64,000 bases of DNA. Source: Nitrospirae bacterium YQR-1 (lineage in GTDB: Bacteria > Nitrospirota > Thermodesulfovibrionia > Thermodesulfovibrionales > Magnetobacteriaceae). Below the pieces are notes generated by a model. The model did no database searches. It was given only the letters and a program-made list of their open reading frames with translations, and was not told where the DNA came from. Of the stretch, positions 18,138 through 26,857 are shown piece by piece. Within the stretch, counting starts at the first letter, position 1; each line of letters begins with the position of its first letter. The stretch lies in contig JAMOBJ010000009.1 in assembly GCA_039908095.1 (NCBI GenBank), positions 1-64,000 on the forward strand, in the 5' to 3' direction. The translations under genes were made by a program, and so were the position numbers.

Positions 18138-18152
18138 GTCAAAGAAGAAATC

Positions 18153-18905
18153 ATGCAGGGAAAACTGAAATTAAGAAAACAGACTGTGAAGCAGGAAAGG
18201 AAAAGGATACCCTTAAAACTTATACTCTTGCTGCTTTTTGTTTGTACAGCCTCAGTTTTTTCCGGTATAGGGCTTTTCAGATTGATAAGGGCTGATTTCC
18301 TGAAGATTAAAAACATTTATATAGATGGAAATGAGCATGTGGAGGAGACAGAGATAAACAGGCTTTTAAATGTAAGCGGACAGAGCATAGTGAGCGCTGA
18401 TATGGATATTTTATCAAAGCGCCTGTCAGGCTCTCCGTGGGTAAAAAAGGTTTACATGAGAAAGGAGCTTCCAAATTCACTCTCAATAAGGGTTGTGGAG
18501 AAGGAGCCTGTGGCGGCAGCGTTGGAGAGTGAGAGCATTTACCTTGTAGATGAAAACGGTATAAAGCTCCAGAGGCTTGGTAAAAAGCCAAATGCGCTTC
18601 CTGTAATAAACATAGCCGGTTCAAATAAAAAGGCATATCTTGAGGCCATAAAATTATCGACAGCCATAAGTAGAAATCCTAAGGTCAGAGGTATGGTGGA
18701 TGAGATAAACGGAACTAAACCTGAGGACATATCAATCCTAATTAACGGGATTTTAGTATATATGGGATTTGGTGAGTTTGACAGAAAATTAAATAGTTAC
18801 TTATCACTTAAAGATGAAATAATCAAAAGAAACATTCCTGTGGATTACATAGATTTAAGGTTTTCCCATAGATTAATAGTGAAACCGTTAAAGGGAGAGA
18901 TGTAA
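18153..18905 (+). CDS. ftsQ: Cell division protein FtsQ
   Basis: FtsQ is a bitopic divisome scaffold that joins FtsL and FtsB. The 250-aa protein has a basic cytoplasmic N-terminus, one membrane segment (about residues 23-45), a POTRA domain (from IKNIYIDGNEHVEETEINRL to the NSLSIRVVEKEPVAA strand) and a FtsQ/DivIB beta domain ending in DYIDLRFSHRLIVKP. Gene order (ddl-ftsQ-ftsA-ftsZ) supports the call. Its stop TAA overlaps the ftsA ATG by one base. Confidence 0.92.
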   Translation: MQGKLKLRKQTVKQERKRIPLKLILLLLFVCTASVFSGIGLFRLIRADFLKIKNIYIDGNEHVEETEINRLLNVSGQSIVSADMDILSKRLSGSPWVKKVYMRKELPNSLSIRVVEKEPVAAALESESIYLVDENGIKLQRLGKKPNALPVINIAGSNKKAYLEAIKLSTAISRNPKVRGMVDEINGTKPEDISILINGILVYMGFGEFDRKLNSYLSLKDEIIKRNIPVDYIDLRFSHRLIVKPLKGEM

Positions 18906-20131
18906 TGGGGGGGACACTCTTTTTAGCGTGTTTAGATGTAGGAACATCAAAGGTCAGCACAACGGTAGCCGAGGTAAGGCAGGATTCCCTGGAAATAATA
19001 GCTGTCAGTACAGTTCCCTCACAGGGCGTAAGAAAAGGTGTGGTGGTGGATATAGAGAGTACACTGGGCGCAATTAAGACTTCCGTGGGGCGAGCCTGTG
19101 AGATATCAGGTGTGGAGGTAAAAGAGGTGTATGTCGGTATATCAGACAGCCACGTCAGGACAATAAAGAGCACAGGTGCTGCAATTGTAGCAAATGGGAT
19201 GGTAAATCAACACGATGTAAATGATTGTCTGGAAAATGCACAGACGATTTACCTGCCTCTTGATAAGGAGGTCCTGCATGTGATTCCTTTGGATTACAAT
19301 GTAGATGGTGAGACGGAAATAAATAATCCACTGGGGATGAAAGGAACACGTCTTGAGGCAAACGTACAAATAGTAACAGTGGCCACAAACTCTGTGCATA
19401 ATCTTTTAAAGTGTTGCGAGATGGCAGGGTTGTCAGTGGCTGAGCTGGTGTACACACCATTGGTGTCATCCATGGCGGTGCTAAGAGATAATGAAAAGAA
19501 CCTGGGGGTCTTTCTGGTTGACATAGGGGGCGGTACTACTGATGTGGCATTCTTTAAAGATAACCGTTTTGCAGGTGCGGCAGTGTTGGAGGTAGCCGGA
19601 AATCAGTTTACAAATGATTTAGCCGTAGGGCTTGGCGTGTCTCTTTTAGAAGCGGAAAAAATTAAAAAAGCATATGGTATGCCTGGGTTTCCGGATGATT
19701 ATGAAGATGAGGCTATACTTATCGGGGTTTCCGGCAAGGGAGAGCAAAAAGTGCAGAAGTCTTTCATAAGCAGCATAATAATGGACAGGAGCGAGGAGTT
19801 AATCGGCATGATTTCAGAGGAGATGAGAAGGCTTGCCGGAGGTGAGACAGGGCATTTCAGGGTGGTTTTAACCGGAGGCGTTTCCCAAATGAAGGGCTTT
19901 GAATCTCATGTTCAGGCGCTTCTGAACATGCCGGTGAGAATAGGAGTTCCAGAGGGTAAAGATGTGATAGAGAAGGTGCAAAATCCTGTCTTTTCAACTT
20001 TGTTGGGGCTTTTGTACTATGGCCATAAGAGCATGTATGAGCTATCTCCGGTTGAGAGACTAGTGGGGGATTTAGGAAGCATGAAACAGTGGTTAAAGGG
20101 ATTAGTGGGTAAGTTTTTCAGACTAAATTAA
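18905..20131 (+). CDS. ftsA: Cell division protein FtsA
   Basis: FtsA is the actin-like protein that tethers FtsZ to the membrane. The 408-aa protein has the phosphate-1 loop LACLDVGTSKVSTTVAE, the 1C domain insertion (about residues 85-165), the phosphate-2 motif VDIGGGTTDVAFF near 205 and the adenosine motif VVLTGGVSQMKG near 320. The C-terminus (from KQWLKGLVGKFFRLN) is a short amphipathic membrane-targeting helix. It overlaps ftsQ by one base and precedes ftsZ by 26. Confidence 0.96.
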   Translation: MGGTLFLACLDVGTSKVSTTVAEVRQDSLEIIAVSTVPSQGVRKGVVVDIESTLGAIKTSVGRACEISGVEVKEVYVGISDSHVRTIKSTGAAIVANGMVNQHDVNDCLENAQTIYLPLDKEVLHVIPLDYNVDGETEINNPLGMKGTRLEANVQIVTVATNSVHNLLKCCEMAGLSVAELVYTPLVSSMAVLRDNEKNLGVFLVDIGGGTTDVAFFKDNRFAGAAVLEVAGNQFTNDLAVGLGVSLLEAEKIKKAYGMPGFPDDYEDEAILIGVSGKGEQKVQKSFISSIIMDRSEELIGMISEEMRRLAGGETGHFRVVLTGGVSQMKGFESHVQALLNMPVRIGVPEGKDVIEKVQNPVFSTLLGLLYYGHKSMYELSPVERLVGDLGSMKQWLKGLVGKFFRLN

Positions 20132-20157
20132 GAATAAATGAACAGGAGGGAGTTAGT

Positions 20158-21330
20158 ATGTTTGAATTGGTGGAAAGCAGTGATGGTAAAGCCAATATCA
20201 AAGTAGTTGGCGTAGGTGGAGCCGGTGGCAATGCCATCAATAACATGATAGCCTCGTCTTTGCGCAATGTAGAGTTTATAGCTATTAATACGGATGCACA
20301 GGTGCTTAACTCATCTATAGCGGAGAATAAGCTCCAGGTGGGTACTAAGATAACACGAGGTCTTGGTGCGGGGTCAAATCCTCAGGTGGGCAGAGAGGCG
20401 GCCCTTGAGGACAACGACAGGATACGGGAAATTCTTGAGGGAGCTGACATGGTCTTTATTACAGCCGGTATGGGAGGCGGTACAGGTACTGGGGCTGCCC
20501 CTGTAATTGCCGAGATAGCCAGAGGGCTGGGAGCACTGACTGTGGCCGTTGTGACAAAGCCGTTTTTCTATGAGGGACGTAAACGTTTAAGCAACGCCGC
20601 CATGGGCATAAAAGAGCTAAATCAATTTGTGGATACAACAATAGTGATACCAAACGATAAGATTCAGCTTGTTGTAGAGAAGGGAACCTCACTGATTAAA
20701 TCATTTGAAATAGCCAATGATGTTTTAAGGGATGCAGTTCAGGGAATAACAGATTTAATTCTGGTGCCGGGGCTTATTAACTTAGACTTTGCTGATGTTA
20801 AAACTATAATGCAGTACTCTGGAAAGGCGGTAATGGGAATAGGGAAGGGTAAGGGAGAGCAGGGGCATATAGAGGCGGCCAAGAAGGCGATATCAAATCC
20901 GCTTTTGGAGGAAACCTCAATAGACGGAGCGAGGGGAATACTAATCAATATAACCGGGGGCAATGATCTGTCACTGGATGCCGTACAGGGAGCCTCCGAG
21001 CTGGTGTTTGATTCGGCACATGATGAGGCGGACATTATATTTGGAGCCGTCATAGACCCCAACCTCAACGGTGAGGTAAAAGTCACTGTTATTGCAACAG
21101 GCTTTGAGGAAAAGAAGGAAAACAAGATTGCATCTATGCCTGAGATGCATAGGTGGAAAACTCCTGTGGAGAAAGAAAGGGTTTATACTAGAAGTGCTGA
21201 CAGGATACTGTCGAAGTCTTTGTTTGATTTTTCCAAGGAAGATAAAATACCGACAACCGACTTAATGAATTATGACGATGATATGGATATTCCTACATTT
21301 ATAAGAAAACAAAAAGAAGAGAAATTATAG
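20158..21330 (+). CDS. ftsZ: Cell division GTPase FtsZ
   Basis: FtsZ is the tubulin-like GTPase that forms the division ring. The 390-aa protein has [17 protein letters not shown] near the N-terminus, the tubulin signature [16 protein letters not shown] at about residue 105 and the T7-loop [12 protein letters not shown] variable linker follows (about 320-372), then the conserved C-terminal peptide DIPTFIRKQ that binds FtsA. AGGAGG precedes the ATG. It is the last gene of the dcw operon. Confidence 0.98.
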   Translation: MFELVESSDGKANIKVVGVGGAGGNAINNMIASSLRNVEFIAINTDAQVLNSSIAENKLQVGTKITRGLGAGSNPQVGREAALEDNDRIREILEGADMVFITAGMGGGTGTGAAPVIAEIARGLGALTVAVVTKPFFYEGRKRLSNAAMGIKELNQFVDTTIVIPNDKIQLVVEKGTSLIKSFEIANDVLRDAVQGITDLILVPGLINLDFADVKTIMQYSGKAVMGIGKGKGEQGHIEAAKKAISNPLLEETSIDGARGILINITGGNDLSLDAVQGASELVFDSAHDEADIIFGAVIDPNLNGEVKVTVIATGFEEKKENKIASMPEMHRWKTPVEKERVYTRSADRILSKSLFDFSKEDKIPTTDLMNYDDDMDIPTFIRKQKEEKL

Positions 21331-21348
21331 AATTCAGGTCTTTCCAAA

Positions 21349-21382
21349 GGGCAGGGGACAACCCCCATGACGTCCCCTGCCC
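21349..21382 (+). terminator. Strong hairpin after ftsZ
   Basis: GGGCAGGGGAC (21349-21359) and GTCCCCTGCCC (21372-21382) form a perfect 11-bp GC-rich stem about 20 bases past the ftsZ stop. No T-run follows, so it may act as an mRNA 3'-end stabiliser or a Rho-assisted end of the dcw operon. Confidence 0.6.
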
Positions 21383-21463
21383 CCCTCCTATAAAAAATGT
21401 TGCTATGTTACCACATTTTTCGGTTTTTTATGTCATTTTACAGATAATTTATTGGTATTGCCA

Positions 21464-21493
21464 TTGCAAAAATTTTTCTTTTTAATGTATAAT
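21464..21493 (+). promoter_or_regulatory. Sigma-70-type promoter of the receiver-TPR gene
   Basis: TTGCAA (21464-21469), an 18-base spacer and a perfect TATAAT (21488-21493) lie about 118 bases before the start codon at 21611. The gene therefore has its own promoter separate from the dcw operon. Confidence 0.6.
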
Positions 21494-21610
21494 ACCGTTA
21501 CATGTTAAGGGGGATTCTTTGTGCTGGTGTTGAATGTTGTATTGCAATGAAACTGATGCTAATTTTGAATAATAAGCAGAAGTTTAGTGACAACTGAAAA
21601 AAGTTAATTA

Positions 21611-23284
21611 ATGGCAAGAACAATATATAGCAGGGAGCAGGCCACAGAGGTAGTCCTGAAAGAAAAGAAAGTTCTCGTGATAGAGGATTTTAAGGAATTT
21701 AGGGATTATCTGAGGAGGAGCCTTTTAGGGCTTGGCGCAAAACTTGTTGACACTACACACGACGGAGTAGAAGCCATTGCTAAAGTTTCCCACAAGCATT
21801 ATGACATAATACTTTGTGACTATAACCTGGGTGACGGTAAGAAAGACGGTCAACAGGTGTTTGAGGAGCTAAAATACAACAACAAGATTGGTTTTTCTAC
21901 AATATACATAATGATAACGGCGGAAAACACGATAAATATGGTTATGAGTATGATGGATTTTCATCCGGATGGTTATTTAATAAAACCCTTTACCAGTGCA
22001 TCACTTGTTCAGCGGATAAAAGCAGTGGATGAAAAGAAGAAGATGTTTGCCGAGATAGATGAGGCGATATCCCGCAGGGATTATTCCAGGGCAATAGTTT
22101 TATGTGACAGGTTGATAGAGAGATATCCCAAAAATCTGCTGGATTTTTTAAAGGTCAAAGGTGAAATGTATATGTTGAAAAGTAATTATACAGATGCCGA
22201 GAAGGTTTACTTGCAGGTGTTGAACATGTACAGGGTGTTGTGGGCGGTGTATAATATTGGAAAGGTTTATTACTTTACGGATAGATTTATAGAGGCCCGT
22301 GATACGTTTAAGGGGCTTATTGTAGAAAATGATTTATTCATACCGGCATACGATTGGCTTGCCAAGACTCTGGAGCGCCTGGGTGACACACGTGGAGCAC
22401 AGGGGACTTTAGAAGAGGCGATAAATCAATCTCCAAAGGCGATACTGAGGCAAAGGGCACTTGGCAGAATTGCTTTCAAAAATAAAGACGTAGATAAGGC
22501 AGAGACTTCTTTAAGAACTGCTGTAAAGCTTGGCAAAACATCTCTCTTTAAGGATGCCTCCGACTATACCCAGCTAGCTAAGGTGTTAGTTATGAAAAAC
22601 AATACAGGTAAGGCTCTGGATATAGTGAGTGAGGTAAGAGCGGACTTTCCCGGCAATGATGAGGTATTACTTCAGGCGGTACTTATTGAAGGGCACATAT
22701 ACGCTGAAGCCGACCAAAAAGATAAGGCTATGGAGTCATTAAAATCTGCTGAAGAAATTTACAATAAACTTGAGGGCAAAGTTTCCCCTGAAGTAGCCAT
22801 AGAGATAGCTCAGACATTAATTAATGCAGGTGACAAAGCCAAGGGTATGGCATTAATGAAGAATGTTGTAAGGAATAACCACTCCGACGAAGGTGTATTG
22901 GCTCAGGTGCAGGAGACATTTAAGGATATGGGCATGGGTGAGGAGGGGCTTGCTTTTGTAGCTGACACTAAGGCTGAGATTATCGGAATCAATAACAAGG
23001 GCGTTGATTTAATTAATAAGGGTATGTTTATTGAGGCAATAGAATTATTTGAAAAGGCCGCCGATGGTATGACCTCAAATTTTGTCATAAATTTAAATGC
23101 CTTGAGGGCTACAGTTAGTTACATGCAGAAAAAGGGCAGAGACGACCGCTTTTTATTTAAATGTGAAAAGTTTATTAAGCGGCTGGATGAGATAGACTCG
23201 GAAAACCCCAAATATCAACAGCTTCTTGATATTTATAACACTCTGTTGCATAAAAAGCAAGAGTCGGAGCCTGTATCGGAGTAA
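21611..23284 (+). CDS. Response regulator with C-terminal TPR repeats
   Basis: A 557-aa cytoplasmic protein with a CheY-like receiver domain (about residues 18-145) fused to tetratricopeptide repeats (about 150-540). The receiver has the acidic pair E25/D26 (VIEDF), the phosphorylatable D70 (ILCDYNLGDG), T103 (MITAE) and K125 (LIKPF), so phosphotransfer is plausible. It lacks a DNA-binding or enzymatic output domain, so the TPR part probably mediates protein contacts. It has its own promoter and converges with the chemotaxis block, leaving only 14 bases before cheB on the other strand. The cognate kinase is unknown; CheA is a candidate by proximity only. Confidence 0.85.
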   Translation: MARTIYSREQATEVVLKEKKVLVIEDFKEFRDYLRRSLLGLGAKLVDTTHDGVEAIAKVSHKHYDIILCDYNLGDGKKDGQQVFEELKYNNKIGFSTIYIMITAENTINMVMSMMDFHPDGYLIKPFTSASLVQRIKAVDEKKKMFAEIDEAISRRDYSRAIVLCDRLIERYPKNLLDFLKVKGEMYMLKSNYTDAEKVYLQVLNMYRVLWAVYNIGKVYYFTDRFIEARDTFKGLIVENDLFIPAYDWLAKTLERLGDTRGAQGTLEEAINQSPKAILRQRALGRIAFKNKDVDKAETSLRTAVKLGKTSLFKDASDYTQLAKVLVMKNNTGKALDIVSEVRADFPGNDEVLLQAVLIEGHIYAEADQKDKAMESLKSAEEIYNKLEGKVSPEVAIEIAQTLINAGDKAKGMALMKNVVRNNHSDEGVLAQVQETFKDMGMGEEGLAFVADTKAEIIGINNKGVDLINKGMFIEAIELFEKAADGMTSNFVINLNALRATVSYMQKKGRDDRFLFKCEKFIKRLDEIDSENPKYQQLLDIYNTLLHKKQESEPVSE

Positions 23285-23298
23285 CCATAAACTGTGTA

Positions 23299-24381
23299 TT
23301 ATCCGCAGATTCTCATTACTTCTTTAGAGATTTTATCGAGAGAGAGAATCTTATCAACGCCGCCTCGTTTAATTGCCTCGTTTGGCATTCCAAAAACAAT
23401 ACAGGAGACCTCATCCTGAGCGATATTTATTGCTCCCGCCTCTTTCATCTCCAACATACCGCGTGCCCCGTCATCCCCCATACCGGTCATTATAACCCCC
23501 ACAGCATTTTTCCCTGCGTATCGTGAAGCCGACCTGAAGAGCACATCCACAGAGGGCCTGTGCCTGCTGACAAGAGGGCCGTCTTTTACCTCAACAAAGT
23601 ACCTCGCACCGCTCCTTTTTATAAGCGTGTGTTTGTTGCCTGGAGCAATCAACGCCCTGCCCCTTATTACAGAATCGTTATCCGCCGCCTCTTTAACATT
23701 TATCCGGCATATGCTGTCCAACCGCTTTGCAAAGGCTGCCGTAAAGTGCTCCGGCATGTGCTGCACTATAACAATACCCGGGCAGTCCATTGGAAAGTCC
23801 TCTAAAAACACCTTCAATGCCTCCGTTCCACCTGTTGATGCCCCCACTATCACCACCTTCTCTGTGGTTTGTATCATTGCCTGCGAGGGTGCTTTAGATA
23901 TTACTGCATCTGCCGTCAATTTAGGCGTTATCTTGTGCTCTGTATGCGATATTTTTCTTAACCTGGATATCGCAGCAGCCTTTACCGTATCACAGATAAG
24001 CATACGGGATTCTTCTAAAAACTGTTTGGTTCCTACTTTTGGTTTACTTATTATATCTACAGCACCATACTCAAGCGCTTTAAGGGCAGTCTCCGACCCC
24101 CTGTCTGTCAGTGTTGAACACATCACTACCGGTATCGGATGCTGGGACATTATTTTTTTAAGAAAAGTTATCCCATCCATACGCGGCATTTCAACGTCAA
24201 GAGTGATTACATCGGGTGGGTCACTTTGTATCCTTGTCACCGCTACATATGGGTCGGAGGCCGTTCCTACTACTTCTATCATAGGGTCTGAGGACAGTAT
24301 AGCCGAGAGTGTCTGTCTCACTATAGCGGAGTCATCTACTATCAGAACTTTTATTTTCTTTGATAAACCGTTTATACCCAT
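23299..24381 (-). CDS. cheB: Chemotaxis protein-glutamate methylesterase CheB
   Basis: CheB demethylates and deamidates chemoreceptors after phosphorylation by CheA. The 360-aa protein has a receiver domain (residues about 10-125, D62 in [11 protein letters not shown]) and a methylesterase domain with the catalytic triad S182 ([10 protein letters not shown]), H208 ([10 protein letters not shown]) and D304 ([11 protein letters not shown]). It is the last gene of the minus-strand chemotaxis block, 26 bases after cheD. Confidence 0.96.
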   Translation of the reverse strand: MGINGLSKKIKVLIVDDSAIVRQTLSAILSSDPMIEVVGTASDPYVAVTRIQSDPPDVITLDVEMPRMDGITFLKKIMSQHPIPVVMCSTLTDRGSETALKALEYGAVDIISKPKVGTKQFLEESRMLICDTVKAAAISRLRKISHTEHKITPKLTADAVISKAPSQAMIQTTEKVVIVGASTGGTEALKVFLEDFPMDCPGIVIVQHMPEHFTAAFAKRLDSICRINVKEAADNDSVIRGRALIAPGNKHTLIKRSGARYFVEVKDGPLVSRHRPSVDVLFRSASRYAGKNAVGVIMTGMGDDGARGMLEMKEAGAINIAQDEVSCIVFGMPNEAIKRGGVDKILSLDKISKEVMRICG

Positions 24382-24407
24382 ATACTTCCCATTACATGTT
24401 ATTTAAT

Positions 24408-24956
24408 TTAATATGCCATCTGCGGCTTGTTTGAGGTGCAGGTTTTCCTGATTTTCTTTAGCAGTACCTCTCCTGTATCTGTAAAGAAAAACATCTTTCT
24501 GCCGGAATTTCCCCCTACATCTTTAGCACTTATTGTAAAGCCTGCCTCATCAAGTGCCTTTAACGCTGCACTGATATTCTGGCAGCCGACACTCTGACGC
24601 CGCCTTACCAAAGGGGTACTACTAACACAACGGTGTCTTGAATAATCAATTACATCCCCGCCGCCAAATAACTTTGTTTCTATCTCAGACTTATCCACTC
24701 CGGCTTTATAAAACCAATTTATCATGTGCACTATGGAACATTCCACATATTGTAGTTTTTCCGGGCAACTTCCACAGTCAGAATTGCAGTTTGGCAACAA
24801 ACCGTGGCACATTGCCGAGAGCCCCCTTTGCCGGTTATACATTGTTACTGAAACACACGACCCCAGCACTGTATGCACAGCCACATGGTCTGCCCCTATG
24901 TGGAGCTCTCCTGGTTTTAAAAAAACTATCGGCAGCCTTATTTCAGATATCTTCAA
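24408..24956 (-). CDS. cheD: Chemoreceptor glutamine deamidase CheD
   Basis: CheD deamidates specific glutamines of chemoreceptors and can interact with CheC. The 182-aa protein has the catalytic Cys in VLGSCVSVTMY and the His in SAMCHGLLP, followed by the FGGGDVI segment. There is a cysteine-rich insertion (CNSDCGSCPEK, four Cys with the preceding segment) between the His and the FGGG motif, which is present in some CheD subfamilies. Its start overlaps the cheR stop by four bases. Confidence 0.93.
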   Translation of the reverse strand: MKISEIRLPIVFLKPGELHIGADHVAVHTVLGSCVSVTMYNRQRGLSAMCHGLLPNCNSDCGSCPEKLQYVECSIVHMINWFYKAGVDKSEIETKLFGGGDVIDYSRHRCVSSTPLVRRRQSVGCQNISAALKALDEAGFTISAKDVGGNSGRKMFFFTDTGEVLLKKIRKTCTSNKPQMAY

Positions 24957-25843
24957 CGAGACACCCTGTAAACCGTCGGTGCCACCTGAACGAAGGGTAC
25001 ATTTAATCCGCCGATAGTTTCTGAGTGCCCCATAAAGAGATACCCCCCGGGAGCCAGATACCGGCTGAACTTGTTTAAAAGTTTCTCCTGTGTAGGTTTG
25101 TCAAAATATATAACCACATTTCTGCAAAATATTATATCCATTTCCTCTCTAAATCCAAAATCACCTTCCATGAAATTCAAACGGCGAAACCTTATCGCAG
25201 CCCTCAATTCCGGCACTATTTTTACAATTTTTTTTGATCTGTCTTTGCTTCTTAACAAGTATTTTTTCTTCATCTCCATCGGTACCGGTATCACCTTTTC
25301 CTCTTCATACACACCGCTTTGTGCTTTTTCAAGCACTCTGCTGGAGATGTCTGTTGCTATTATTATATAACTGAAAGCTCCATTGTAGTGTTTCTGTCCA
25401 AAGTTGTCCAACACCATAGTCAGAGTGTAGGGTTCCTCCCCTGTTGAGCATCCGGCACTCCAGAGCATGAGTTTTCTCCTTGTGCCAGCCCCTGTGGTTC
25501 TTATAAGGTTTGGTAATGCATTAGCAGTCAGGTACTCAAAGTGGTTAGGTTCTCTGAAAAAATCGGTCTTATTCGTTGTAACAACGTCTATAAAATTTAT
25601 AATTTCCTCATCACGTCCCTTAGGGCTAAACACATATTCTATGTACTCTTTAAAGCTGCTTAACCCCAGTGCTTTCAGTCTTTTTTGAAGACGAGCCTCC
25701 AGCATGGTTTTTTTGACATCAGGCATCTTGATTCCAACCTCTGAATGAACAAAATCACCGAGCCGCCGGAAATCCTTATCTGAAAGTACCGCCCTGTTAT
25801 ACTGTTGAAGTTGAACATCCTCTGTTGCAGCCGCCCTCGGCAT
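24953..25843 (-). CDS. cheR: Chemoreceptor methyltransferase CheR
   Basis: CheR methylates receptor glutamates using SAM. The 296-aa protein has the N-terminal helical domain (about residues 20-80), TNKTDFFREPNHFEYL, the SAM loop LWSAGCSTGEEPYTL, the ATDISSRVLEKAQ segment and the IIFCRNVVIYFDK motif, ending PTVYRVSR. A GGGGGGTAAGGA ribosome site precedes the ATG. It follows the tandem-repeat protein by about 60 bases and overlaps cheD. Confidence 0.96.
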   Translation of the reverse strand: MPRAAATEDVQLQQYNRAVLSDKDFRRLGDFVHSEVGIKMPDVKKTMLEARLQKRLKALGLSSFKEYIEYVFSPKGRDEEIINFIDVVTTNKTDFFREPNHFEYLTANALPNLIRTTGAGTRRKLMLWSAGCSTGEEPYTLTMVLDNFGQKHYNGAFSYIIIATDISSRVLEKAQSGVYEEEKVIPVPMEMKKKYLLRSKDRSKKIVKIVPELRAAIRFRRLNFMEGDFGFREEMDIIFCRNVVIYFDKPTQEKLLNKFSRYLAPGGYLFMGHSETIGGLNVPFVQVAPTVYRVSR

Positions 25844-25904
25844 TCCTTACCCCCCCATCACTTAAACATCATATTGCTGTATAAAATATTTCTGCTTAAA
25901 CAAT

Positions 25905-26630
25905 CTATTGTTTGGTAAGCATATCCCTTACACTATTTCCTATCATAATTACAGCATCTTTTAAGGCATTTTTTAGGTCATCTTTGGTTGCCACTGCCTT
26001 TAAGTCATCTTTCGTGGCCATTTTAGCGATAGCTTCTTTCAAGTCATCTTTAGTAGCCATTTTAGCGATAGCTTCTTTCAAGTCATCTTTAGTAGCCATT
26101 GCCTTTAAGTCATTTTTAGTGGCCATTTTAGCGATAGCCTCTTTTAAGTCATCTTTAGTAGCCATTGCCTTTAAGTCATCTTTAGTGGCCATTTTAGCGA
26201 TAGCCTCTTTTAAGTCATCTTTAGCAGCCATTGCTTTTAAGTCGTCTTTAGTAGCCATTGCCTTTAAGTCATCTTTAGTAGCCATTGCCTTTAGGTCTTC
26301 TTTAGTAGCCATTGCCTTTAGGTCTTCTTTAGTAGCCATTGCCTTTAGGTCTTCTTTAGTAGCCATTGCCTTTAAGTCATCTTTAGCAGCCATTATCTTT
26401 AGGTCTTCTTTGGTTGCCATTGTTGTTTCGATACTGCCAAGTCTTTGCTTTATAGCCGACAATTCGTCTTCAATGCGAATTTTAAAAGCTTCCATATCTC
26501 TTACATGCAATAGTAACAGCGTTGCCGACTCACTCTGTGGAGAGGCATTAACCTCTTCCTTTAACACCTCATATACTACCTTTTTGATATACATTTTAAG
26601 TTCCGGGTTTTCTAACTCAACTACAGTCAT
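25905..26630 (-). CDS. Tandem-repeat coiled-coil protein in the chemotaxis block
   Basis: A 241-aa soluble protein of unknown function. Residues about 1-75 are non-repetitive and helical. From about 75 to 215 the protein is built from two alternating repeat units: a 9-residue unit KAMATKDDL (27 bases) and a 13-residue unit KEAIAKMATKDDL (39 bases), in the approximate order seven short, then long, short, long, short, long, long, short. The C-terminus (KNALKDAVIMIGNSVRDM) is amphipathic. The spacing of Leu, Ala, Met and Ile fits an extended helix or coiled coil. GGAGG precedes the ATG. It sits between cheA and cheR, suggesting a structural role with the receptor array, but that is inference. 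Similar ATKxDLK repeats occur in uncharacterised proteins of many bacteria. Confidence 0.75.
   Translation of the reverse strand: MTVVELENPELKMYIKKVVYEVLKEEVNASPQSESATLLLLHVRDMEAFKIRIEDELSAIKQRLGSIETTMATKEDLKIMAAKDDLKAMATKEDLKAMATKEDLKAMATKEDLKAMATKDDLKAMATKDDLKAMAAKDDLKEAIAKMATKDDLKAMATKDDLKEAIAKMATKNDLKAMATKDDLKEAIAKMATKDDLKEAIAKMATKDDLKAVATKDDLKNALKDAVIMIGNSVRDMLTKQ
25960..26415. repeat. Coding tandem repeat, mixed 27-bp and 39-bp units
   Basis: In plus orientation the unit reads TTTAAGTCATCTTTAGTAGC plus CATTGCC, with a longer version carrying an extra TTTAGCGATAGC block. Units are nearly identical at DNA level, differing by a few silent or conservative changes (TCATCTTTAG versus TCTTCTTTAG). 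This points to recent expansion by slippage or unequal recombination inside the gene at 25905-26630. Confidence 0.9.
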
Positions 26631-26659
26631 TATACTACCACCTCCTTCACGATTCCGGC

Positions 26660-26782
26660 CTGATACTAGGCTGCATTCATTCGATCAACTTTGTCGGCAT
26701 AGTTGAAAGCTCCTTGATGTCTCCCCTAAAGGAGAGGTGCCGCTTTCTCCTAGCCGCCTCGTTACTCTTTTGACTGCAACCA
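26660..26782 (-). repeat. Dispersed MITE-like repeat between cheA and the repeat-protein gene
   Basis: Reading the minus strand, the copy runs from GTTGCAGTCAAAAGAGTAAC through GGCGGCTAGGAG and TTTAGGGGAGA to CGACAAAGTTGATCGAATGA and a degenerate terminus. It is the same block order as at 37686-37829. It occupies most of the gap between cheA and the repeat-protein gene and could affect expression of the downstream che genes. Confidence 0.65.
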
Positions 26783-26857
26783 TGTATGAGTTATATTACT
26801 ATAATAAAATATATTCCTGATTTTTGTAAAATCATCCTCCGACGTCTGTATCATGAG

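Noticed and set aside
23627..24406. 259-codon plus-strand ORF over cheB
   Set aside because: Antisense to a complete CheB with all catalytic residues; no independent signals.
25960..26415. Regular repeats that could be mistaken for a CRISPR array
   Set aside because: Units are contiguous, in frame and without unique spacers, and no cas gene is nearby; they encode protein repeats.
25912..26706. Open 264-codon plus-strand frame antisense to the tandem-repeat protein
   Set aside because: It is produced by the repeat periodicity of the minus-strand gene, which has a strong ribosome site and sensible composition; the plus-strand product is an artificial Ser/Ala/Phe repeat.
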